DNA of 64,000 nucleotides. Source: Lentisphaerae bacterium ADurb.Bin082 (lineage in GTDB: Bacteria; Verrucomicrobiota; Lentisphaeria; Oligosphaerales; Oligosphaeraceae). This document shows positions 43,525 to 52,412 of this stretch, piece by piece; position 1 is the first letter of the stretch, and every line of letters begins with the position of its first letter. The stretch is taken from NCBI GenBank assembly GCA_002070945.1, contig MWEG01000111.1, positions 62,001 through 126,000 of the forward strand, read 5' to 3'. The position numbers and the translations under genes were made by a program. The notes beneath the pieces are model-generated. The model searched no databases. It saw only the letters and a program-made list of their open reading frames with translations, and had not been told where the DNA came from.

Positions 43525-44490
43525 TCACGGCATGCCGGCCCATTCTTTCCACTGCTGGGCAAAGTCTTCGACATACAAATCGAGATACTGCTCAGAGATG
43601 GCTGATGCATGCGGCAAGCGCCACAGATTTGGACAACGCCGCAAAATCGAATTTTCCGGCAGGGGTTCGGTGGAGAACACATCCAGGAAAGCTCCGGCGA
43701 TGCGTCCAGCTGACAGTGCGGCATAGAGCGGCATTTCCTCAATGGCGTTGCCGCGGCCGACATTGCAGATAGTGACGTGGCTGGCCAGAAGATTGATGCG
43801 GCGGCTGTTGAGAATGCCGTTGGTGTCTTCATTGCCCGGCAGAGCGAGGACAACGTGGTCAGCCGTCTGCAACACAGCGTCAAGGTCATCTTCCAGGAAG
43901 AGTCGGTCGTCTGGGGTGAACCACGCCGGCGGCTTCCGGTGCAAGCTGCGCCGCAACCCGCTGATTCTGACCCCGAACGGCTTGAGCATGCGGCCAATCC
44001 ATTCGCCGACGTTCCCAAGCCCGAGGATGACCACGTGGCTGCCGCGCAGTGGCCTGATAATGGAGCACAATTCCTGGCGCGGCCAGGGCTGGTCGGCAAG
44101 CGTGGTGGCCGAGGCGAGCAGTCCCCGCGTCATGGCCAAAATCATGCCGACTACGGTCTCGGCAATGATGCAACCATGAAACGCGCCGTACATGAGCCGC
44201 ACCTGGGGAGGCGGCTCGACCAGGAAATAGTCCCGGCCAGCCGAAGGCGTTGACAGCACCCGCAGACGAGGCGCCAACTCGAACCACTCCTGCTTAAAGG
44301 TCCAGACCATGACGCAGTCTGCTTCCGGCAGGGCCGCGACAAATGCCTTTTCGTTTTCGCAAATCAAAACCCGCTGGTTGGGCAGACAACGCTGAAGGTG
44401 CTGAGCATGATGGGCGCGAAAATTCCAACATTCCACGTCATGATGACGCAAATAAACTGCATTAGTAATTAAATCTGTATGATTATTCAT
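43525..44490 (-). CDS. D-2-hydroxyacid dehydrogenase, NAD-dependent
   Basis: 321 residues. The Rossmann motif GLGNVG (157-162), Arg246 in NVGRGN, Glu275 and His294 form the catalytic and dinucleotide-binding set of the family (glycerate/lactate/phosphoglycerate dehydrogenases). It would reduce a 2-oxoacid to the D-2-hydroxyacid, or the reverse; the substrate is not predictable. GGAGG lies seven bases before the ATG at 44490, which decides this start. It is downstream of, and co-directional with, a lipoprotein DUF4838-type gene 139 bases away. Confidence 0.9.
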   Translation of the reverse strand: MNNHTDLITNAVYLRHHDVECWNFRAHHAQHLQRCLPNQRVLICENEKAFVAALPEADCVMVWTFKQEWFELAPRLRVLSTPSAGRDYFLVEPPPQVRLMYGAFHGCIIAETVVGMILAMTRGLLASATTLADQPWPRQELCSIIRPLRGSHVVILGLGNVGEWIGRMLKPFGVRISGLRRSLHRKPPAWFTPDDRLFLEDDLDAVLQTADHVVLALPGNEDTNGILNSRRINLLASHVTICNVGRGNAIEEMPLYAALSAGRIAGAFLDVFSTEPLPENSILRRCPNLWRLPHASAISEQYLDLYVEDFAQQWKEWAGMP

Positions 44491-44629
44491 CTTGAAACCT
44501 CCATGCCGGCAATTCGCCAGACAGCATGCCGGGCATAAACAAAATAATATAATGCCCGGCTGCCAGACCGGCCTGGAACCAATGCGAAAAAAGTCCCAGC
44601 CGGTCGTTCCAGAGGTGCCGCGATGGCGG

Positions 44630-47215
44630 TCAGTCAAAGATCAGTTCGCCAAACGACTCCCGGTCATGGAAGCTCATAGTCTCCAGGTTCGGCGACCATA
44701 GCGACAATTCAACGTCGCGCTTGCCTTTGGCATTAGGGATAAAATCCTCCCGGCCGACGTTCATGGTCCAGCGCGTACCTCGCTCTGGGCAGGACACGCC
44801 CAGGGTGGCGAACGGCATCGTCACCAGGGCCGTCCACACGCCGTCCTTGATTTCGCCCTGGTATTTCCAGGCGCCGTTCCAGGACGGATCGCTTTTGTTA
44901 TAGCGCGGGTCAAGCGCATCCGTGACCAGCCCGAAGGCCGCGTCATAGAAAGAATTCGGAACTGGGTTGAAGATGAAATGGTAATACTGCTGCCGCTGCC
45001 CCTGCGGGTCCAGGGTCAGCTCCAGGCAATCCTGGCGCCAAGCCGGGCCATCGTGTCCCAGCGTCTCATATTCCAGGCCGGGTTCGACCGTGCTGGCAAA
45101 GGCCAGATAGAGGTTGTCCTGGTCATAAATGACTTTGAAGCGCGTCTTGGCGCGTGTTTCGCCCAGTTGAATGCCTTTCAGCTCTTGCCAGGACACGTCC
45201 TTCCAAGCACCGGCAGTGAAATCAAGGCCGCTGACAGCGCCTGACGCCCGCGACGCTGTCATAGAGCGATTGGATGTCCCCGGGATGATGTTGCTTGCCC
45301 GCAGCGCTGCGATGTTCCAGGTGAAGGGAGCGCCCAGCGGTGCATTCAGGCGGCCGTTGAGCAGCACTGTTGCCTTCGGTGCATGGCCCAGGAAAAGCAC
45401 TTCCGGCCAGCCAGGCACCGGCTGCATGGAGCCTTTTGGCGTGTAATAACCGTCAATCATCGCATTGCGGGCCTCAACCGCGTCGGCCAGCTGCGCAAAA
45501 TTGCTTTGGTCAGGCCGGAAGCGGAAACTGTTGTAAAAAGCCAATACCGTCGCCAGATTTTTCACGTAGTCAAACTCTTTCCGAACCAGGCTCAGGCGCA
45601 CCTGCACCTTGTCATTGTCAGCCAGCGCTTCCGCACGCGACAGATTTTTCTCCATGGTCTCAATCAGGTCAGGAGTGTAGATAGCGCTCAGGATGATGCG
45701 TGGATTTTTGGGCAGACCCGGCGCACTGGACAGGAACGAATACATGCCCTGGCGGACATAGAGGGCTTCGACGCGCTCGTGCAACACGCCGTAGAACGTC
45801 CGCATCGGAGCGGCTGCCTTATGGAAAGCGGCGCGGTAGAACTCGTCTACCAATTGTTCGGCATTCTGGCCGGAAGCGTCTAACGCCTTGCCGTAGACGT
45901 AATAGGACGGCCCCTCCAGACCGAACAGTTCGCCGAATCCGCAACGGTAAATGCCTTTGACGCCATTCCGCAAGAAAAGGTCAATTTGCCGGGCGCAGGA
46001 GTCTGGCGATGTCTTCGGGGTCAAGCCCACCAGTTGATACCAGCCCCAGTTGTAGATGTAAACTGTGAAACCTCCCGGGACTTTGATTTTCGACCAGGCG
46101 TCAAACATCTCCTGGGTATAGGCGCACAACTCGATGATGACATTGTCCGGGAAGGAGTTGAACGAGCGAGGCGGGTTCTTGGTCGGTCCGTAGGCGATGA
46201 TGTGGACGTTTTTTCCGGGGCGGTCCTTCAGCAGCCGTTCGGCCATGGCCCGGTGGATGATCCAGAGCTTTTCCCCTTGGTCGTCGGTATTGCCGAGGGC
46301 TTTGCAGGACGGACATTCGCACGGCTGGTACCCGTCAGTCTGCGCCAGTTGTACCGTCTTTGCGCCAGCGTCGAGCTGTTTCAAAACTTCTGCATAGATC
46401 AATTCCTGGACTTCTGGATTGGAAATGCAGAGGTGGTTGCCCGTAGAGGTTCTGGCTGAGCCCAGGAAGGCGAAATACTCCGGATGTTCCTTGGCGTACT
46501 CGCTGGCGGGGACGGCGTCATAGTAGGAATGCCCCCCATACGACTTGAAACTGCCGCTGCCATAATTGTTGTTGGCGTAATCATAGAGCAGGCTATAGTG
46601 CCGGCCAGTGGCAAAAATCAGCGGCGGTATGACTTCGCGGGTCAAGCCTCGGGGCACGGCGACCGGCGCTGCGACGCCGTATTCGATGCCAACTTCGCCT
46701 GGCAGCAGAAATCGCGTGCCCAAGTAGTCTTCCATGAAGACAACCGCCGTCTTAACCGTGCCCAAGATATAGTCGTGTCGATTGCGGGAGACCTTGTCGC
46801 GGCCAAAGCGGTCTTCGTCACGCCCGAGTATGAACACGTCGCCGTTGCGCTCAGCGATGAAGCCGCCGTACTCAGGCGTCTTGTCCACCCACAGCCCAGC
46901 CGCTGCGGCGGCGTTGGTCATTCCCAGAAAGATAGCCGAACCTGGCTTTTTGCCGCTTTCTTGGACAATCGGGAAGTTCCCGCCCGTCACTGCTTGCAGG
47001 GATTTCTGCAAGGCCTCAGCAGTCTGTCGCAGAAACGGCGCTACGCCTTCATTCTGGTGCGTGTCCGGAAGCACGATTTGGTGCGGGGCAGCGGCAGAGA
47101 AGGTCAGCGCATCCGATTCAGACTGCAACCGCGCTTCCGGGCTGCGGCTCTGCGTGCCAACGCAGCCAGCAAGACCGATGACCATAATCATGACCAAAAT
47201 GAGAGTTCTCTGCAT
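44630..47215 (-). CDS. Lipoprotein DUF4838-type protein with CBM9-like domain
   Basis: 861 residues. A lipoprotein signal peptide ends in LAGC with the acylated cysteine at Cys18, so it would be membrane-anchored. The N-terminal GH20b/GH67-like domain (about 60-200), central DUF4838 region (about 210-470, with ECPSC and a His-rich GRHYSLLYDY segment) and CBM9-like C-terminus (about 690-861, RFKVIYDQDNLYLAFAS) parallel the exported protein at 8276-11659. A surface-anchored glycan-binding or hydrolytic role is likely. An AGGAGG site supports 47215. Likely first gene of a unit with the D-2-hydroxyacid dehydrogenase. Confidence 0.8.
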   Translation of the reverse strand: MQRTLILVMIMVIGLAGCVGTQSRSPEARLQSESDALTFSAAAPHQIVLPDTHQNEGVAPFLRQTAEALQKSLQAVTGGNFPIVQESGKKPGSAIFLGMTNAAAAAGLWVDKTPEYGGFIAERNGDVFILGRDEDRFGRDKVSRNRHDYILGTVKTAVVFMEDYLGTRFLLPGEVGIEYGVAAPVAVPRGLTREVIPPLIFATGRHYSLLYDYANNNYGSGSFKSYGGHSYYDAVPASEYAKEHPEYFAFLGSARTSTGNHLCISNPEVQELIYAEVLKQLDAGAKTVQLAQTDGYQPCECPSCKALGNTDDQGEKLWIIHRAMAERLLKDRPGKNVHIIAYGPTKNPPRSFNSFPDNVIIELCAYTQEMFDAWSKIKVPGGFTVYIYNWGWYQLVGLTPKTSPDSCARQIDLFLRNGVKGIYRCGFGELFGLEGPSYYVYGKALDASGQNAEQLVDEFYRAAFHKAAAPMRTFYGVLHERVEALYVRQGMYSFLSSAPGLPKNPRIILSAIYTPDLIETMEKNLSRAEALADNDKVQVRLSLVRKEFDYVKNLATVLAFYNSFRFRPDQSNFAQLADAVEARNAMIDGYYTPKGSMQPVPGWPEVLFLGHAPKATVLLNGRLNAPLGAPFTWNIAALRASNIIPGTSNRSMTASRASGAVSGLDFTAGAWKDVSWQELKGIQLGETRAKTRFKVIYDQDNLYLAFASTVEPGLEYETLGHDGPAWRQDCLELTLDPQGQRQQYYHFIFNPVPNSFYDAAFGLVTDALDPRYNKSDPSWNGAWKYQGEIKDGVWTALVTMPFATLGVSCPERGTRWTMNVGREDFIPNAKGKRDVELSLWSPNLETMSFHDRESFGELIFD

Positions 47216-47338
47216 GTTCTTCCTCCTGATGATAGGGTTTGACAAAACGAAGCAACGATTAAATGCGATATGTAGTGATAACTCCTTGAAGTTCAAGATG
47301 TTGTTTGCTGTATGTTGCAGCTTTGCAGGATGCTCGCA

Positions 47339-47373
47339 GTGGACGTGGTGGACATAGTGGACGTTGTGGACGG
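47339..47373. repeat. GTGGAC tandem repeat
   Basis: Four copies of GTGGAC spaced nine bases apart. It is the complement of the unit at 12894-12930 and directly precedes heptad island copy 3. Confidence 0.75.
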
Positions 47374-47394
47374 CGGTAAGTGTATGTAGTTCCT

Positions 47395-47488
47395 CGCCCC
47401 TAACGAATTATGAATTATGAATTATGAATTATGAATTATGAAATGCGCCTCAGCATTCAGCATTCAGCATTCAGCCTCTCGCCCCTAA
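47395..47488. repeat. Heptanucleotide repeat island, copy 3
   Basis: CGCCCCTAA, five GAATTAT heptads, ATGCGCCTCAG, three CATTCAG heptads, CGCCCCTAA (47480-47488). It has the same architecture and plus-strand orientation as copies at 31985 and 43413. Confidence 0.9.
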
Positions 47489-47490
47489 TC

Positions 47491-48777
47491 CTAATCCCGC
47501 GGCAGCGGCCGATGGGTGAATTGCTTCCGCCCCTCTGCATAATCAGCCACCACCTGTCCGCTGCCTTGCAGCAGCCACTTATAGATCACCAGTCCTTCCA
47601 GGCCGACTGGTCCGCGCGCATGGATTTTGCTGGTGCTGATGCCGACTTCCGCGCCCAGGCCATAGCGGAATCCGTCGCTGAAGCGCGTGCTGCAATTCCA
47701 GAACACGTTTCCGGAGTCCACCAGGCTTTGAAAACGCTTGGCGGCCTGTTCATCATTCGTGATGATCACGTCCGTATGCCCAGAGCCATGTCGATTGATG
47801 TGCGCAATCGCCTGGTCTATGCTGTCTACTACCTTAATTGCCAAGATGTAATCAAGATATTCGGTGTCCCAGTCCTGCTCGGAGGCCGGTTCAGCGGCGA
47901 TGATTGCGCAAGTATCTGGGCAACCCAGCAGTTTGACGCCGCGACTGCGCAGCGCTTCAGCGGCAGCGGGCAGAAATTCAGCGGCGATGGCCCGATGCAC
48001 CAGCAGCGTCTCCAGGGCGTTGCAGACCGACGTGTATTGGCATTTGGAGTCAACCACAATGCTGCGCGCCATCTCCAGGTCAGCGTCATCATCCACATAC
48101 GCATGGCAGATGCCATCGGCATGGCCCATGACCGGGATGTTGGAATTGTCCATGATATATTTCACGAAGGCGTTCGAGCCACGCGGGATGACTAAGTCAA
48201 TCAGATCATCCTGCTTCAGCATCTCATTGACATCGGCCCTGGTCTCCAGGAGTTGCAGCCAGCCAGTCGGCAGACCAGCCTTTTCAGCGGCCTCTGCAAT
48301 GACCGTCGCCAGAACCCGGTTGCTGTGCATTGCCTCGCTGCCGCCTTTAAGCAAAGCCGCGTTGCCACTTTTCAGGCACAAAGTCGAAATCTGCACCAAG
48401 GCATCGGGACGCGATTCGAAAATGACGCCAATGACGCCGATGGGGCAACTGACCTTGCAGAGGTTGAGTCCTTGATCCAGTTCGGTGGCAGCCAGCGTGA
48501 CCCCAGCCGGGTCTGACAAGGCCAGCAGGCTTTCCACCCCGGCAATCACGTCGTTCAACTTTGCTGCATCGAATTTCAGCCGTTTCAGGATGGGGCCAGG
48601 GAGTCCGGCGGCGACAGCGGCCTCCAGGTCAATGGCGTTGGCCGCGATAATGTCGTCACCACATTTGCGCAAGGCCGCAGCTACGGCTTGCAAGGCTTTG
48701 TTTTTGCTATCGCTGCTGAGCGCGGCCAGCGTGACCGACGCATCTTTGGCCTGTCGAGCCATTTCTCTGATTGTCAT
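47491..48777 (-). CDS. Gamma-glutamyl phosphate reductase, P5CS-like subtype
   Basis: 428 residues of the ProA aldehyde dehydrogenase superfamily. The catalytic Cys252 lies in SVCNALETLLV. The segments CPIGVIGVIFESRPDALVQI and GHADGICHAYVD resemble the reductase half of plant-type P5C synthases and cyanobacterial-type enzymes rather than the standard bacterial ProA. It reduces gamma-glutamyl phosphate to glutamate semialdehyde, for proline synthesis. The ATG at 48777 has GGAG nine bases upstream; the ATG at 48792 has a poorly spaced site. The standard proA lies directly upstream on the same strand, 93 bases away. No proB is visible. Confidence 0.88.
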   Translation of the reverse strand: MTIREMARQAKDASVTLAALSSDSKNKALQAVAAALRKCGDDIIAANAIDLEAAVAAGLPGPILKRLKFDAAKLNDVIAGVESLLALSDPAGVTLAATELDQGLNLCKVSCPIGVIGVIFESRPDALVQISTLCLKSGNAALLKGGSEAMHSNRVLATVIAEAAEKAGLPTGWLQLLETRADVNEMLKQDDLIDLVIPRGSNAFVKYIMDNSNIPVMGHADGICHAYVDDDADLEMARSIVVDSKCQYTSVCNALETLLVHRAIAAEFLPAAAEALRSRGVKLLGCPDTCAIIAAEPASEQDWDTEYLDYILAIKVVDSIDQAIAHINRHGSGHTDVIITNDEQAAKRFQSLVDSGNVFWNCSTRFSDGFRYGLGAEVGISTSKIHARGPVGLEGLVIYKWLLQGSGQVVADYAEGRKQFTHRPLPRD

Positions 48778-48870
48778 AGTGTTTTTCTCCATCCTGATTC
48801 TATTCGGATTGCATTTCGGTTTCGTCCCGGCTGACGGCTGTGCTGCTATGCCTGCCCGGGTCGTTGTTGC

Positions 48871-50127
48871 TCATTGCCGCAGGTGGCCGTTTCCGTAAAC
48901 CTGCCATTGATACGTTGTCAGCTCTCGCGGCCCGACCGGGCCGCGGGCATGCAGCCGTCCAGTGCTGATTCCCACTACGGCGCCCATGCCATAATCACCG
49001 CCGCCGGACAATCGGGTTGAGGCATTGACCAAGACGGAAGCCGAATCGACCATCGCTTGAAAACGCCGCGCCGAAGTTAGGCTGCCTGTGACTATGCCGT
49101 CAGTGTGGCCAGAGCCATATCGATTGATGTGCTTGATGGCGGCCTCCAAATCATCCACGACCTTAATCGCCAAAATGGCGTCAAGGTATTCAGCGCCCCA
49201 GTCTGCCGCCACCGCCGCTTTACAGCCCGGCAAAATCCGCCGACAGCGGGGGCAGCCCCTGATTTCAACGCCAGCAGCAGTCAGCGCTCGACCGATTTCA
49301 GGCAACAGGCGTTCTGCAGCGGCTTGGTCGACCAGGAGTGTCTCCAGGGCATTGCAGACTTCCACCCGCTGGCATTTGGAATTGACGGTCAAAGCTGTGG
49401 CCATGGCAGTGTCCGCATCCGGCGCCAAATACAGATGGCAGATACCGTCATAATGCTTGATGACCGGAATCCGGCTTTTCTCAGTCACTGCCTTGATCAG
49501 GCTTTTGCCGCCCCGCGGGATGATGACGTCGACATATCGGTCCATGCGCAGCAATTCCCGCACGATTTGGCGGTCGGTGCTGGCGGGCATCTGCACGGCT
49601 GCCTCTGGCAGGCCATGCTCAACGATAGCCGCCTGCATCAGCTTGACCAGCGCCGCATTCGTCCGCCAGGCTTCAGAACCGCCTCGCAAAATCACCGCAT
49701 TGCCGCTTTTCAAGGCGACGGCGGCTGCGTCAGTGGTGACGTTGGGTCGCGCTTCATAGATGATGCCAATCACCCCCAAAGGGACTGACACGCGGCTCAC
49801 CTCCAGGCCCGAGGGTTCGACATGGCCTTCCAGCACGATTCCCAAAGGGTCGGGAAGACGCGCCGCCTGCTCCAGGCGATCAATCATGTACGCAAAGATT
49901 TTTTCAGTAATGAGCAGTCGTTTGCAGAAAGCTGGGTCAGCGCCCTGAGCTTCAGCAGCGCGCATGTCCTGCTGGTTGGCGGCGATGACGTCATCGTGGG
50001 CTTGCCGGAGTTTTTCGGCCATGGCCTCGATGGCCTCTTGCCGGCTGGTTGCAGGCGCCGCCGCCAGTTCCCGAGCCGCCGCCCGCGCAGCCTGCCCAAT
50101 GGTCAATATATGTTTTCTAATATCCAT
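48871..50127 (-). CDS. proA: Gamma-glutamyl phosphate reductase
   Basis: 418 residues, the usual length. VPLGVIGIIYEARPNVTTDAAA and LKSGNAVILRGGSEA are the standard bacterial ProA sequence; the catalytic Cys258 is in EVCNALETLL. It catalyses the second step of proline synthesis from glutamate. A start at 50127 agrees with the N-terminus of the family; an upstream frame to 50217 lacks support. A second ProA of a different subtype follows on the same strand. One of the pair may have another gamma-glutamyl substrate. Confidence 0.92.
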   Translation of the reverse strand: MDIRKHILTIGQAARAAARELAAAPATSRQEAIEAMAEKLRQAHDDVIAANQQDMRAAEAQGADPAFCKRLLITEKIFAYMIDRLEQAARLPDPLGIVLEGHVEPSGLEVSRVSVPLGVIGIIYEARPNVTTDAAAVALKSGNAVILRGGSEAWRTNAALVKLMQAAIVEHGLPEAAVQMPASTDRQIVRELLRMDRYVDVIIPRGGKSLIKAVTEKSRIPVIKHYDGICHLYLAPDADTAMATALTVNSKCQRVEVCNALETLLVDQAAAERLLPEIGRALTAAGVEIRGCPRCRRILPGCKAAVAADWGAEYLDAILAIKVVDDLEAAIKHINRYGSGHTDGIVTGSLTSARRFQAMVDSASVLVNASTRLSGGGDYGMGAVVGISTGRLHARGPVGPRELTTYQWQVYGNGHLRQ

Positions 50128-50421
50128 AAATACCCCACAATACGCCGCAAATTGGCAAAATATGATTGCGTCCAATCCGTATAAAATAACGCTCTTGTCC
50201 GCCTTGTGCCATATCAACCAGGGCTTTTGTCGCCCTCTTTTGTAGTTTTACTTGTTTGCCGTCGGCTTGGCTTGCATGTCCTATTTACGATATTACAATA
50301 ATACGAGTTTGTTTTTTTTGTACGGCCGTGCGTTTGCCGGTCATTTCCCCTCATTCAGCTGCCGCTGCTGGCGTCATGTCATCCAGCAACGGTCGCAACA
50401 ACCTCGGAGCAAGACGTCATC
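50128..50421. other. Divergent intergenic region without genes
   Basis: 294 bases between proA (minus) and a ceramidase-like gene (plus). It is moderately AT-rich, with a long T-run near 50311-50318. No RNA or convincing promoter was seen. Confidence 0.4.
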
Positions 50422-51969
50422 ATGAATCAGCTTTTAATCGGATGGGCTTCCAGAGACGTATCTACAGACAAACCGGTCAACATTCCCGGCCAATTCCACA
50501 TGCGGATTTCAGAAGGGATTCTCGACCCAGTCACCGTGACCGCGCTGGTCATTGACAACGGCGAGGACCTGGTCTGTTTTCTATCCGCTGACCTGGTAGT
50601 TATCCGCTCCGGCCTGTTGGACGAGGTCCGCGCCAAAACAGCGAAGTTGCTGCCCGGCTTCCCAGTTCTAAAAATCATTATGAACGCCACCCATACGCAC
50701 GCGGCGCCCAGCCATTATGCGGATGGCGGCTGGGGTAAGACTGCCGGCGGTATCTCCACCCCGTCAAAAAACGATGTGCCCGTGGAGATGGAGATTGCCT
50801 CTGGAGACGAATACCGCGATTTTCTGTCCACCCAGTCAGCCGAGGCGATCGCTGAGGCGTACCGCAGCCGGGTTCGCGGCGGGGTGGCCTGGGGATACGG
50901 CTATGCCGTAGTCGCGCACAGCCGCCGGGTGACCTATTCCGACGACCTCTCGCAACGCCCTGGCGCAATCAAAAATTCGACCCACGGCCTAAACGGCCAT
51001 TCGGCCATGTACGGCAATACTAATGACCCGAACTTCTTGGGCTATGAGGCTGGCGCCGACCATTTCATCAATCTGCTGTACACGTTTGACAGCGAGAACC
51101 GCCTGACTGGAGCGATTGTCAACGTACCCTGCCCCTCGCAATGCAGTGAAGGCATCTACAAGCTCAGCGCCAGCTATTGGCACGAAACCCGTGAGGCAAT
51201 CCGCAAGAAGCACCCTGGCGTTCATATCATCGCCCAGGCCGGCGCCAGCGGCGACCTCTCCCCGCGCATCCTCCATTACAAGAAGGCGCAAGAACGCCGC
51301 TTCAGCCTGAAATACGGTCGGGAAAGGCTGTTTGCAGAGGAATTTGAACGCCGCGACATCGCTGAACGCATCTATGAGGCCTTCGAGGAAGTCCTGTCAT
51401 GGGCAAAGAAAGACATCCGAACCGAGTTGCCAATCAAGCACGTGGTGACCACCGCCTCGCTGACTAAACGACTGATCACCAAAGAAGAATATGAGGCTGA
51501 CAAAGCCATGCTGGCTGAGTTGATGACAAAGCCATTCAAGACCGACGGCACCCCAAATGAAAACTTGAGGCATAATTCTGTCTTAGTGGCCAGCCGCAAT
51601 CGCTGCAAGCGCATTATTGACCGTTATGAAAAGCTCGACGCCGAGCCGAAGTTGCCCATGGAGCTGCATACCCTCAGAATCGGCGACATCGCTTTTGCCA
51701 CCAATCGCTTTGAACTCTATATGGACTTCATGCACCGCATCCAGGCCCGCAGCCCCTTTGAACAAACTTTCGTTGTCCAACTCTGCGGCGTGCCAGGCAT
51801 GGACGGCGGCACCTACCTGCCTACCGAACGCGGCGAATGGGGACGCGGCTACAGCGCCTCCAAATACTGCAACATCGTCTCCTCCAAGGGCGGACAGGAG
51901 CTGGTCGAGCAAACCCTCGAACTGCTCAACCAAATCGCTGACCCTAAACCGGCGGACGGAAGCCGCTGA
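50422..51969 (+). CDS. Neutral ceramidase-like protein, cytoplasmic
   Basis: 515 residues. The N-terminus (LLIGWASRDVSTDKPVNIPGQFHMRISEG, broken here for length) and NATHTHAAPSHY with His91 and His93 resemble the N-terminal domain of neutral/alkaline non-lysosomal ceramidases, where equivalent histidines bind zinc. Unlike true ceramidases it has no signal peptide and lacks the usual C-terminal beta domain. Relatives are common in Planctomycetota and Lentisphaerota without known substrates; an amidase-like hydrolysis of a glycan or lipid is possible. The start has GGAG at a rather long 12-base spacing. Confidence 0.7.
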   Translation: MNQLLIGWASRDVSTDKPVNIPGQFHMRISEGILDPVTVTALVIDNGEDLVCFLSADLVVIRSGLLDEVRAKTAKLLPGFPVLKIIMNATHTHAAPSHYADGGWGKTAGGISTPSKNDVPVEMEIASGDEYRDFLSTQSAEAIAEAYRSRVRGGVAWGYGYAVVAHSRRVTYSDDLSQRPGAIKNSTHGLNGHSAMYGNTNDPNFLGYEAGADHFINLLYTFDSENRLTGAIVNVPCPSQCSEGIYKLSASYWHETREAIRKKHPGVHIIAQAGASGDLSPRILHYKKAQERRFSLKYGRERLFAEEFERRDIAERIYEAFEEVLSWAKKDIRTELPIKHVVTTASLTKRLITKEEYEADKAMLAELMTKPFKTDGTPNENLRHNSVLVASRNRCKRIIDRYEKLDAEPKLPMELHTLRIGDIAFATNRFELYMDFMHRIQARSPFEQTFVVQLCGVPGMDGGTYLPTERGEWGRGYSASKYCNIVSSKGGQELVEQTLELLNQIADPKPADGSR

Positions 51970-52132
51970 GGTGAGTACGAAAAGCTCTAAGCACGCCGCC
52001 CAAAAATAAGAAATCGGTGCAACCCTTGCCATCATGAGCAACTGAATTATATTATGCTTTCGTTAATCCCGGAGTGAGAATGATTCCGCTCAGGGAGTCG
52101 TAAATGAAATCAATCTGTAAAAGAGGTGAGTC

Positions 52133-52306
52133 ATGGCCGCTGTTGTGGATAAAGAAAAATGCGTGGGCTGCGGTGCTTGCACGGATGAATGCCCGGTCGA
52201 AGCGATCGAAATCGTCGATGACAAGGCAGTCATCAAGGAAGACGACTGTGTCAGCTGCGGCGCCTGCGTCGAAGCCTGCCCAGTCGAGGCACTCAGCGTT
52301 GAATAA
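52133..52306 (+). CDS. 2[4Fe-4S] ferredoxin
   Basis: 57 residues, beginning MAAVVDKEKCVGCGAC. Two classical cluster motifs: Cys10-x2-Cys13-x2-Cys16-x3-Cys20-Pro and Cys39-x2-Cys42-x2-Cys45-x3-Cys49-Pro. It is an acidic, clostridial-type ferredoxin that carries low-potential electrons in anaerobic metabolism. A GAGGTG site lies just before the ATG. A strong terminator follows, so it is expressed as a single-gene unit. Its presence supports an anaerobic lifestyle. Confidence 0.96.
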   Translation: MAAVVDKEKCVGCGACTDECPVEAIEIVDDKAVIKEDDCVSCGACVEACPVEALSVE

Positions 52307-52332
52307 GCCTTGATCTTTTGTTGACGCACGTC

Positions 52333-52387
52333 AAGGACAACAGGCAGTGCAGGCTTTTGCCGCGCCACCTGTTGTCCTTTTTGTTTT
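52333..52387 (+). terminator. Rho-independent terminator after ferredoxin
   Basis: A perfect 12-bp stem, AAGGACAACAGG (52333-52344) with CCTGTTGTCCTT (52368-52379), a 23-base loop and a T-rich tail TTTGTTTTG. Confidence 0.9.
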
Positions 52388-52412
52388 GCCTCGTGACGGC
52401 GCCTGAAGCAAC

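Noticed and set aside
43439-43772. Short open frames encoding repeated HSAFSIQHS-like peptides
   Set aside because: They are translations of the CATTCAG heptad island and have no independent coding signal.
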